Origin: CAZJWR01 sp964549765
Lineage (GTDB): Bacteria > Zixibacteria > MSB-5A5 > GN15 > JAAZOE01
Direction: 5' to 3'
Length of the DNA: 5,383 nucleotides
Assembly: GCA_964549765.1 (NCBI GenBank)
Contig: CAZJWR010000112.1
Coordinates: 1 to 5,383, forward strand
Made by a program: the position numbers and the translations under genes. Of the stretch, positions 1-5,383 are shown one piece after another. The notes under the pieces were generated by a model that saw only the letters and a list, made by a program, of their open reading frames with translations, did not search any database and had not been told where the DNA came from. Position 1 is the stretch's first letter. Each line of letters opens with the position of its first letter.

Positions 1-2878
1 CCATAACCGTGTCACCGGAAAAGGCGACGGCGACGGCCTCCCCGACGGTCGGCCAACCGGACGGCACGGGGATAGTCGCCGTGCCGTTTGTTATCGTTGC
101 TTCGCCGAGGGCCGTGAAGGTGGACGCATCGGTAAAATCGCCGCGTACAGAATAGACGTAATTCCAGAACATGTACGGCGGCCACGTTGACGGCCAGTAG
201 TAGGGATATTCAGTAGTGTCCGGTACGAAGGCGTAACTGTGAATGAAATCCCGCGCTGCAACGACGATTTCCATGTACGATGGCGGGCCCGGAGCGATTA
301 TAGCCGAAATCGGTTTGATCGTATCGTTGACACGAACACTTGCCAGATCTACATCGGTAATGTCATGTTCGGTAAAACCGGAGACATGGACGGCCAGGGT
401 TTCCGCATTCGAAATACGGGCTAAGGAACGGGGAATACCATACATAGGTTCATCCATACTGGCCCCACCGTCAGCGTCACCCGTTATATACCTGCGCGTA
501 AGTAATTGCGCCACGGCCGCGCCCCCGCCTGTCGCCCCAGATGTGACCCGGTATTCAATGTCATGAAAGATAAGTTTACCCTGTCCGGAATACGTGAAAA
601 GAGGTCCCGGCTGCAGGCCTATACCGCAATTGCCGTAAGGTAAATCGGGAGGTAGGACAAGCACGACCGTTGATTTGCCGTTATAGTAATAGCTGCACAA
701 GTGGAGCGATGTATCAACCAAAAACGTCGGTGTGATGTCGCCCATGAATACGCAACAGAGGGCGCCCAAAGAATCGGCATAATCGAAGCTGACCGTCCGC
801 GTGGAAAGATCCTGAAAAATTCGTAGTGTATCGTCGGTCGAGGCCGCGGATTTACCGGGGAAAGGAAGGAAGTCGCCGCAGATAATCCGATATAGATAGT
901 ACAAATCCGAGATATCCAGAACGATTCCATCAGCATTGATGTCGCTGGCAGCGATACTGGCGTCAATATGTCTATCGAAAGCGGACAACCCCTCCCGAAA
1001 ATAATTCAGAAACGTGACCCAATCGGCGATTTCATATGGAATACCGTTGAGATTGATATCCCCCCGCATATCGATTTGGGTCGTATCCGCAACGTAGAGC
1101 TTGCCACCGTAAAAATCGATAAGCCGTGTCACCGGCGTCGGACCGCCGCCCAGGCACTCGTCCGGCGCTCCGGTGTTGGCCGGAAATGTAGCGCTGTGAT
1201 CGGTGACGTTGATGCCGTCGGCGTCGTAGACGCTGTCGGATATCGCCAGGTCGTATCCCAGGCTGTCCGTCAGGATGGTATTGTCGCTGCAATCCTGCCA
1301 ATAATATTCCAGATCCACGGTAGCATATCCCCACGCGCCGACCTCGCCCCCCATGAAGTTCAAATCGAACAGCACTGCCCCGTTGGGCACGTCGCCGGAC
1401 AGCGGATGATGCGCCCCGTTGTTGGTTTCTCCCAGAGCGACGATGTGGATAAATCCCGTATCGGCCTGGTAATTGAAATACTCCCACTGATAGTCACCGT
1501 CCATATCAAACAAGATACCCGGATCGGCGCCGATGAAATTCGTGTAGGTGGTATCATACGCTATCAGCAGATCGAATCCGTATATGCCCCCTGAGCCGGC
1601 GATTTTTGTTACGGGAATCGACACCATGGCGCCGGGAACAACTGCCTGATTGTTGTCGATCTCTATCGCAAACGGCATCCCCTCCTGTGCCGTCAGCGGG
1701 CGCCAGGTGTCGCCATCCCATGCGGCGATGCGATTGACGATCAGGCCCTCGGCGGTTGTAAAATACCCACCGGCCACCAATTCGCCGTTATATTCGGTCA
1801 ACGCCGTAACCCAGTGATCCTCATCGTAGCTGCCCCCCATGCCGCCGCCGATCGGATGCCACGAAGCACCGTCCCAGCGCGCGATATAGTTGGCCGTGTC
1901 GCCCCCGGCGAAGGTGAAATTGCCCCCGACGATCAAATCGCCCTGATAGTTGAACAGGCTTTGCACCGATACATTCGATCCCTTGGCGTACTCCGGCCCG
2001 ATGCCTCCGTCCAACGGCGTCCAATTCACGCCATCCCAGGCGATTATATGATTGACGGTGTCTTCTCCGGCGGTTACGAAAAAGCCGCCGGCGATCAACT
2101 GATCGTTATAGACATCGAGGCCATACACGCCCCCGTTTATTGGCGTCGGAATCGTCGTCCAGGAGCTTCCGTTCCAGCGGGAAAATCCCCCGTCCGGGGC
2201 GTTGCTCAGGATAAGGTCTCCCTGAAATATGGTCATGGCTCTAAAGCCGAAGTTGCCCCCGGGACCGAACGCTTCCCACGACGTCCCGTTCCATTTGGCG
2301 ATATTCGGCGTTGCCACCGAACCGGCCGAATCGAATGTCCCGGAGACGATTATATCTCCGTTGTATATAATCATGTCCGTTATGCCCGGTCTGCGGTTGA
2401 TACCTTCGCCGAGCGGCGTCCACGAAACTCCATCCCAGGCGGCGATGTGTCCCATGGGGACGCCGTTGACCGTATCAAAGACACCGCCGACGATAAGCTT
2501 TCCGTCATACACGAGCAGATCATAGACATAGTGATTCATCCCCCCGCCGACGTCGTACCATCGGCTTCCGTCCCAGCGCGCGATATATTTTGTCGTCTGG
2601 CCGTCGGCGGATGTGAATTGCCCTCCGGCATATAGGTCGCCGTTGTACTCGCACAGCGCCCACACGCCGAGCGGGCAGAGACCGGTCAGGCAGGGAGAAG
2701 CTTTATCCACGGGGTTGGAAACGCCGCTGGTTTCTGAAACAGACAGCGGGGCGATTCCGGTTGTGACAAAAGGATTATTGATTTGATTATCAATAACTTC
2801 CGCAGGGGCAGACGATGAGACACAAAGGAATAAAATCAACGCTGCCAGGCGGCCGAGGGTCGTGAGGTTCAGGGACAT
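1..2878 (-). CDS. Secreted modular protein: seven-repeat beta-propeller, cohesin-like and dockerin-like domains (3' end outside window)
   Basis: I translated this frame codon by codon and found it open from the ATG at 2878 to the window edge, giving 959 residues with no stop. The start follows a strong Shine-Dalgarno sequence. Residues 1-26 form a signal peptide: a short polar start with R10, a hydrophobic core LAALILFLCV, and an APA cleavage site before E27. Residues about 75-401 are seven WDG-type repeats, 403-555 a cohesin-like beta-sandwich, and 605-669 a dockerin-like pair of calcium loops. Residues 671-820 look beta-rich. Residues about 826-930 contain a VSGF...DVDLASVRVND stretch and a YSVRGDFTD stretch, which in my memory accompany dockerin-like modules in FCB-group secreted proteins. 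No enzyme motif, transmembrane segment or sorting signal is visible, but the C-terminus is missing. The product is probably exported to the periplasm or cell surface for binding. Its biological role is unknown. Confidence 0.9.
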   Translation of the reverse strand, partial: MSLNLTTLGRLAALILFLCVSSSAPAEVIDNQINNPFVTTGIAPLSVSETSGVSNPVDKASPCLTGLCPLGVWALCEYNGDLYAGGQFTSADGQTTKYIARWDGSRWYDVGGGMNHYVYDLLVYDGKLIVGGVFDTVNGVPMGHIAAWDGVSWTPLGEGINRRPGITDMIIYNGDIIVSGTFDSAGSVATPNIAKWNGTSWEAFGPGGNFGFRAMTIFQGDLILSNAPDGGFSRWNGSSWTTIPTPINGGVYGLDVYNDQLIAGGFFVTAGEDTVNHIIAWDGVNWTPLDGGIGPEYAKGSNVSVQSLFNYQGDLIVGGNFTFAGGDTANYIARWDGASWHPIGGGMGGSYDEDHWVTALTEYNGELVAGGYFTTAEGLIVNRIAAWDGDTWRPLTAQEGMPFAIEIDNNQAVVPGAMVSIPVTKIAGSGGIYGFDLLIAYDTTYTNFIGADPGILFDMDGDYQWEYFNYQADTGFIHIVALGETNNGAHHPLSGDVPNGAVLFDLNFMGGEVGAWGYATVDLEYYWQDCSDNTILTDSLGYDLAISDSVYDADGINVTDHSATFPANTGAPDECLGGGPTPVTRLIDFYGGKLYVADTTQIDMRGDINLNGIPYEIADWVTFLNYFREGLSAFDRHIDASIAASDINADGIVLDISDLYYLYRIICGDFLPFPGKSAASTDDTLRIFQDLSTRTVSFDYADSLGALCCVFMGDITPTFLVDTSLHLCSYYYNGKSTVVLVLPPDLPYGNCGIGLQPGPLFTYSGQGKLIFHDIEYRVTSGATGGGAAVAQLLTRRYITGDADGGASMDEPMYGIPRSLARISNAETLAVHVSGFTEHDITDVDLASVRVNDTIKPISAIIAPGPPSYMEIVVAARDFIHSYAFVPDTTEYPYYWPSTWPPYMFWNYVYSVRGDFTDASTFTALGEATITNGTATIPVPSGWPTVGEAVAVAFSGDTVM
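872..1066 (-). other. Dockerin-like domain with two EF-hand-type calcium loops
   Basis: Residues 605-669 of the large secreted protein. Loop 1 is D607-I-N609-L-N611-G612 followed by D619. Loop 2 is D646-I-N648-A-D650-G651 followed by D658. Each loop is followed by a helix-like hydrophobic stretch (WVTFLNYF and LYYLYRII). This is the duplicated calcium-loop/helix layout of type I dockerins, where calcium is needed for folding. Both loops place the final Asp at position 13 instead of the usual 12. The domain lies within the chain, not at its end, because about 290 further residues follow inside the window. Confidence 0.7.
1214..1672 (-). other. Cohesin-like (carbohydrate-binding/Ig-fold) domain
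   Basis: Residues about 403-555 of the large secreted protein. They start with a beta strand (FAIEIDN), a V-x-x-G-x-x-V-S-I-P-V segment, and then GIYGFDLLIAYD at 431-442 followed by a GADPG turn. This order matches the opening of cohesin domains (I-x-I...G-x-x-V-x-I-P-V...G-x-x-G-F-D-x-x-I-x-Y-D). The later GAVLFDLNFM segment resembles the cohesin V-L-F-x-I-x-F strand. The domain ends near LAISDSVYDADG. I infer the match from strand order and key residues only. In non-cellulosomal bacteria such domains occur in surface or secreted proteins whose partners are mostly unknown. Confidence 0.6.
1676..2656 (-). repeat. Seven tandem ~39-54-residue WDG repeats, predicted seven-bladed beta-propeller
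   Basis: Inside the large secreted protein, units begin at residues 75, 121, 169, 215, 254, 308 and 360. The shared pattern is L-x-x-Y-N-G-D-L-I-V-G-G-x-F, then T/S-A-G-G, then I-A-x-W-D-G-x-x-W, then P-L-G-G-G-M. This is a Kelch/galactose-oxidase-like four-strand rhythm, and seven copies is the classic number for a closed propeller. The stretch CPLG before blade 1 resembles the PLG strand that ends the other blades, so it may close the ring with blade 7. Blade 4 is the shortest (39 residues) and lacks the G-G-x-F hairpin; blades 5 and 6 carry longer linkers. The repeats are divergent at DNA level, so they are old rather than recently amplified. The fold is inferred, not shown. Confidence 0.8.
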
Positions 2879-2885
2879 GGGATTT

Positions 2886-2891
2886 CCTCCT
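2886..2891 (-). promoter_or_regulatory. Strong ribosome binding site of the large secreted protein
   Basis: The minus strand reads TAAGGAGGA with AGGAGG at 2891-2886, seven bases before the ATG at 2878. It fixes the start of the secreted protein, and the signal peptide begins directly at that ATG. Confidence 0.85.
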
Positions 2892-3019
2892 TACATCAAC
2901 TGATCGGCGTTTCAACCCGTCCCTTAGAGATAATTCGATAAAATTCCTCCCGGCCGTGATTAAAGGCTGTTTGCTAATTATGTAGGTCTAACTCAATAGC
3001 AGTTTTTGTAGGCATCAAA

Positions 3020-3048
3020 AATATATATATCTGCCTTTTCTTTGTCAA
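3020..3048 (-). promoter_or_regulatory. Near-consensus sigma70 promoter for the secreted-protein gene
   Basis: On the minus strand a perfect -35 TTGACA (3048-3043) is followed by a 17-bp spacer and a -10 TATATT (3025-3020), which matches TATAAT at five of six positions. Transcription would start near 3013, leaving a leader of about 135 nt before the ATG at 2878. Position, strand and spacing all fit. The promoter is predicted, not demonstrated. Confidence 0.65.
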
Positions 3049-3063
3049 GCGATTTTTTTGGGG

Positions 3064-3092
3064 TTGACGGCAGAAATCGCAGATTGTCTATT
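3064..3092 (+). promoter_or_regulatory. Sigma70-like promoter for the nitroreductase gene
   Basis: TTGACG (3064-3069) is followed by a 17-bp spacer and TCTATT (3087-3092), which matches the -10 consensus at four of six positions. Transcription would start near 3099, giving a leader of about 72 nt. Its -35 box lies only 15 bp from the -35 box of the divergent promoter, so the polymerases or a shared regulator could affect both genes. Confidence 0.5.
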
Positions 3093-3158
3093 TGGCGCGT
3101 CATAATTCGGTTGCGCTTCCGGTCCATTTGCGTAGATTTCCTGACGGAACCATCATAC

Positions 3159-3163
3159 GGGAG
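3159..3163 (+). promoter_or_regulatory. Ribosome binding site choosing the nitroreductase start
   Basis: GGGAG lies seven bases before the ATG at 3171. It favours this start over the in-frame ATG at 3042, which would add 43 atypical residues and sit upstream of the predicted promoter. Confidence 0.7.
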
Positions 3164-3170
3164 AATTGCC

Positions 3171-3956
3171 ATGTTGCACAATACCGTCATCGACGCCATG
3201 CTCAATCACAAATCGATCCGAAAATACACTGACGAGACACCTTCCGACGAAATCATCGAAACCGTCGTCCGCGCCGGCATGCAGGCGGCGTTCGCCGCGC
3301 AGGTTTATAGCGTCCTGCTGCGGCGAAACATTAAGGGCATCGCCTGGGGCGCGCCGCTGGAATTTTTCATCTGCGCCGACTCGCACAAATTGGAAAAAGT
3401 CATGGCCCGGCGCAACTGGACCATGGTCGCCAACGATCTATCCATGTTACTTTATGCCATCCAGGATGCTATTCTAATGGCGCAAAATATGGCGCTGGCC
3501 GCCGAAAGCCTCGGTCTGGGAACCTGCTTCATCGGCTCGGCACCGTATATAGCCGAGAAAATTGCAAAGGACTTTTCTCTGCCGCCGCGAGTGTTTCCAA
3601 TCGTGTCGATGGTAATGGGTTTTCCCGCCGAGGATCCGCCGCCGCGACCACGCTACCCGATCGATTTTGTGCTGTTCGAACATGACTATCCGGAATTCAC
3701 CGAAGATCAGATTACCCGGGCTATGAAGGAAATGGACGACGGGTATCTGGCGCAGGATTATTACGAGCGAGGGAAATTCCGGGTGGAGTTGGAGGATGGC
3801 CGGAAAGACACTTTCAGCGACGATAAGTATTCATGGACGGAGCATATTTCCCGCAAATGGGGCCAATGGCACAATTCCCCGCAACCGCTGCTGGATCAAC
3901 TGGCCAAATGCGGGTTTAAAATCGCGTCGGCAGACACGGAAAACAAGGAAGATTGA
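3171..3956 (+). CDS. FMN-dependent nitroreductase, NfsA/Frp-like family
   Basis: This 261-residue cytoplasmic flavoprotein probably uses NAD(P)H to reduce nitroaromatics, quinones or other acceptors; its natural substrate is unknown. The family mark is clear. N12-HKSIR-K18 is the FMN-phosphate contact region (HRSIR in E. coli NfsA). It is followed by a helix with AQNMALAAESLGLG at 104-117, then T-C-F-I-G at 118-122, and MGFPAEDPPPRPR at 149-161. The C-terminal part, with a YY-x-x-R-G stretch, a DTFSD segment and a final helix L-L-D-Q-L-A-K-C-G-F, parallels the C-terminal half of NfsA. Length is slightly above the usual ~240. The serine-rich flavin-loop segment of NfsA is replaced by MQAAFAAQ at 37-44. 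The gene is divergent from the secreted-protein gene and convergent with the regulatory-protein gene, so it is probably monocistronic. Confidence 0.88.
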   Translation: MLHNTVIDAMLNHKSIRKYTDETPSDEIIETVVRAGMQAAFAAQVYSVLLRRNIKGIAWGAPLEFFICADSHKLEKVMARRNWTMVANDLSMLLYAIQDAILMAQNMALAAESLGLGTCFIGSAPYIAEKIAKDFSLPPRVFPIVSMVMGFPAEDPPPRPRYPIDFVLFEHDYPEFTEDQITRAMKEMDDGYLAQDYYERGKFRVELEDGRKDTFSDDKYSWTEHISRKWGQWHNSPQPLLDQLAKCGFKIASADTENKED

Positions 3957-3984
3957 TTCCGGTTGGTGTGATCGGACGAAGCAT

Positions 3985-4962
3985 TTACCCCAGCGGGCCT
4001 TCGCGGGTTTCGTCGTCCAGCCAATGACCGCCGCCGTTGCGTAGTCCGCGCTTTTCGAGAATCTCCAGCGATATCTCCTCGATCGCCCGCCGCGTTACGT
4101 CGACTTCCTCCCAATCATACTTCTCGTACAACTCGCGGCAGAAACGATATTCCTTGCGCACCTCATCCAGATCATAATAGCGCCGCAAATCGTCGCGGTT
4201 CAGCACCGCCCGAGACAAGAAATATGACCGTTCCTCGCGGGCATGGGCCAGGACTTCGGGATGCATCAATAAGCCAAAAATCTTCTCATGTGAAATCGGC
4301 TGCACCCGTTTAAGCAGAATTTTGGTCATATCTTCATGGTTGACGATGGGGATATTGGCGACTTTGTAGCCGAAATTACAGGCCAGGTACATGCTGATAG
4401 GCGTCTTGCATGTCCGCGACAAGCCCAGTAGCACGATATCGGCCTCCTCCAGCATGCCGCCGCCGCCGTCGTCATGCTCGACGGTGTAGCCGATGGCGTC
4501 GACTTTCTTGTAATATTTGTCGTCGACCACATGAAGTATCCCCGGACGATAATCGGGCCGCACCCCCAGAAATTTCGACATCGTGATTAGCATCGGCCGC
4601 AGGATATTCAAATGCAGAATTTCCATATCCTTGAGCCGTTCGTGAAAATACTTGTCCAGATCCTCGGATATGATGGAATAAATCACCAGGTAGCTGTCGT
4701 CGATCTTGGACAGGATTTCATCGATCGCCTTTTTGTCGCGCACCTGCGGAATGATTTCCTCCAGGGTATGGCTGACCGGATATTCCGAATACTGCGCCAG
4801 CACGGCGTCCATCAGCCGCTTGGCCGTCTTGCCCGTCCCGTCGGAAATGATGATGATGTTTTTCGGTTCGTCCATAAAATCTTCCCGGTTGACGGTATCA
4901 GTCCGCCCCTCGAACAGATACCATGCGTCGGGCGGCAAATCCCCAAAGTCACCCTCTCTCAT
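3985..4962 (-). CDS. Pyruvate phosphate dikinase / PEP synthase regulatory protein (DUF299 kinase/pyrophosphorylase)
   Basis: This bifunctional cytoplasmic regulator belongs to a family (maize RP1, E. coli PpsR) that inactivates PPDK or PEP synthase by ADP-dependent threonine phosphorylation and reactivates it by phosphate-dependent dephosphorylation. The family motifs are present: IIIISDGTGKTA at 36-47, the PG-x-x-H...Y region near 140-151, HDDGGGG at 163-169, the P-loop GLSRTCKTPIS at 180-190, YKVANIPIV at 199-207, and DVTRRAIEE at 288-296. The P-loop carries Cys185 where relatives I recall have Gly or Ser. From the ATG at 4962 the protein is 325 residues. From the internal ATG at 4875 it would be 296, closer to the usual 270-280. 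I give 4962 because AGGAGG lies just before it, though only two bases away. Which enzyme it controls cannot be read here. Confidence 0.92.
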   Translation of the reverse strand: MREGDFGDLPPDAWYLFEGRTDTVNREDFMDEPKNIIIISDGTGKTAKRLMDAVLAQYSEYPVSHTLEEIIPQVRDKKAIDEILSKIDDSYLVIYSIISEDLDKYFHERLKDMEILHLNILRPMLITMSKFLGVRPDYRPGILHVVDDKYYKKVDAIGYTVEHDDGGGGMLEEADIVLLGLSRTCKTPISMYLACNFGYKVANIPIVNHEDMTKILLKRVQPISHEKIFGLLMHPEVLAHAREERSYFLSRAVLNRDDLRRYYDLDEVRKEYRFCRELYEKYDWEEVDVTRRAIEEISLEILEKRGLRNGGGHWLDDETREGPLG

Positions 4963-4963
4963 G

Positions 4964-5005
4964 ACCTCCTCTACATCCTTATTCCTTCCGCGAAAGGGAT
5001 GTCAA
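4964..5005 (-). promoter_or_regulatory. Possible promoter and ribosome binding site of the regulatory-protein gene
   Basis: On the minus strand a perfect TTGACA (5005-5000) is followed by a 16-bp spacer and AATAAG (4983-4978), four of six to the -10 consensus. The sequence GAGGAGG ends two bases before the ATG at 4962. Transcription would begin near 4971, giving a very short leader if 4962 is the start, or about 96 nt if 4875 is. The -35 match is good, the -10 only moderate, and no regulator site is evident. Confidence 0.35.
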
Positions 5006-5165
5006 GCGCAATTCCGATTCCAAGAAGCCTCCCCGCTTCCGCGATGTTCCTGAAATGCTCACTTCGATGTCCCGCAAGTCCTCCGGTGTCTAAAATATCG
5101 TCGCCGTGTAAGGCCGCGCAACTAAATAATCAAGTCCGCGTCGCCGTTGTCATTTGATGAAAAAT

Positions 5166-5383
5166 TTAATCCGTCAATTTCGCCTCGTGGGTAGTCTTTT
5201 CCTTGGGCAGTTTGAACTGCTCGGGGCGTTCCGAAACAACCCGTTTCCGCCATGCGTCGGGATACCCGACCTGCTGCGGGCGGCCCTTTTCATTTTTGAC
5301 GTAGCCGTCATTATACTTGGTCAACAAATGCTCGCCCAACTCGCGCCACCGGCGGACCATCGATTCACCGTGCGTAACGGAAT
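5166..5383 (-). CDS. C-terminal end of a probable C69-family dipeptidase (5' end outside window)
   Basis: The minus-strand frame is open from the window edge to the TAA at 5168-5166, leaving 71 visible residues. The Met at 5360 is internal, because seven more sense codons precede it without a stop. The visible part includes RWRELGEHLLTKYNDGYV and then a PQ-x-V-GYPDAW segment, which from memory resembles the C-terminus of C69/U34 dipeptidases, Ntn hydrolases with an N-terminal catalytic Cys. The tail is lysine-rich and polar. The catalytic part is not in the window, so activity cannot be judged. The gene runs in the same direction as the regulatory-protein gene, with a 203-bp gap, so co-transcription is uncertain. 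I see no convincing terminator after it. Confidence 0.55.
   Translation of the reverse strand, partial: SVTHGESMVRRWRELGEHLLTKYNDGYVKNEKGRPQQVGYPDAWRKRVVSERPEQFKLPKEKTTHEAKLTD

Larger units (their letters stand above)
2879..3170. other. Intergenic region between divergent genes
   Basis: This 292-bp AT-richer stretch separates the start of the secreted-protein gene from the start of the nitroreductase gene. It contains an alternating TA tract (about 3021-3030), a T7 run inside 3049-3063, two back-to-back promoter candidates (3020-3048 minus, 3064-3092 plus) and the two ribosome binding sites. The predicted minus-strand leader is about 135 nt and the plus-strand leader about 72 nt. I see no riboswitch consensus, tRNA or convincing small gene. 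Short reading frames that cross it overlap the promoters and look like chance. Confidence 0.7.

Noticed and set aside
968..2635. Long plus-strand open frames at 968-1594 and 1814-2635
   Set aside because: They lie wholly opposite the secreted-protein gene, whose frame shows a signal peptide, repeats and domains. Their translations have no repeat or motif, so they are antisense shadows of a biased coding frame.
2801..2878. Lipoprotein signal at Cys19 of the secreted protein
   Set aside because: The residues before Cys19 are L-F-L. A lipobox needs a small residue directly before the Cys, and a good APA signal peptidase I site follows.
2906..2925. GGCGTTTCAACCCGTCCC segment resembling part of a CRISPR repeat
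   Set aside because: It is present only once, with no spacer-repeat periodicity and no cas genes nearby.
2993..3205. Minus-strand 70-codon frame across the intergenic region
   Set aside because: It runs through both predicted promoters and the nitroreductase start and has no family features.
3974..4018. Inverted repeat GGACGA / TCGTCC as a terminator between the convergent genes
   Set aside because: The stem is only six base pairs with a 33-base loop and no U-tract, and half of it lies in the coding end of the regulatory-protein gene.
5099..5147. Direct repeat CGTCGCCGT at 5099-5107 and 5139-5147
   Set aside because: Two nine-base copies in a GC-rich spacer are expected by chance, and no third copy or attachment-site context is seen.
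4612..5157. Plus-strand 181-codon frame
   Set aside because: It is antisense to the clearly recognised regulatory-protein gene, and its translation shows no motif.

Overview
The window holds four protein genes, two of them cut by the window edges: a large secreted modular protein on the minus strand (3' end missing), a divergently transcribed NfsA-type nitroreductase on the plus strand, a PEP-synthase/PPDK regulatory protein (DUF299 kinase/pyrophosphorylase) on the minus strand, and the last ~71 codons of a probable C69-type dipeptidase, also minus strand. No RNA gene, mobile element or CRISPR array is visible.

Organism: a Gram-negative-type bacterium of moderate GC with Shine-Dalgarno sequences and sigma70-like promoters. 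The secreted protein combines WDG-type propeller repeats, a cohesin-like domain and a dockerin-like pair of calcium loops (core around GDINLNG and SDINADG). From memory, that mix is typical of uncultured FCB-group bacteria, especially candidate phylum Zixibacteria. This is inference; no taxonomic marker gene is present.

Layout. 1-2878 (-): at least 959 codons, starting with a signal peptide, then seven repeats expected to close a seven-bladed beta-propeller, a cohesin-like domain, a dockerin-like domain, and further Ig-like material running off the window. 2879-3170: intergenic region with two back-to-back promoters, both with 17-bp spacers; the minus-strand one is near consensus. 3171-3956 (+): nitroreductase. 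A 28-bp convergent gap follows. 3985-4962 (-): regulatory kinase/pyrophosphorylase. 4963-5165: gap with a possible promoter and a start-less open stretch. 5166-5383 (-): dipeptidase C-terminus.

How they work together: no shared pathway is evident. The large protein is extracytoplasmic and probably binds a ligand or partner. The nitroreductase and the regulatory protein are cytoplasmic housekeeping or redox/carbon-flux proteins. The regulatory protein's target (pyruvate phosphate dikinase or PEP synthase) is not in the window. The most interesting item is the propeller-cohesin-dockerin architecture, with calcium loops that share a one-residue departure from the cellulosomal dockerin spacing.
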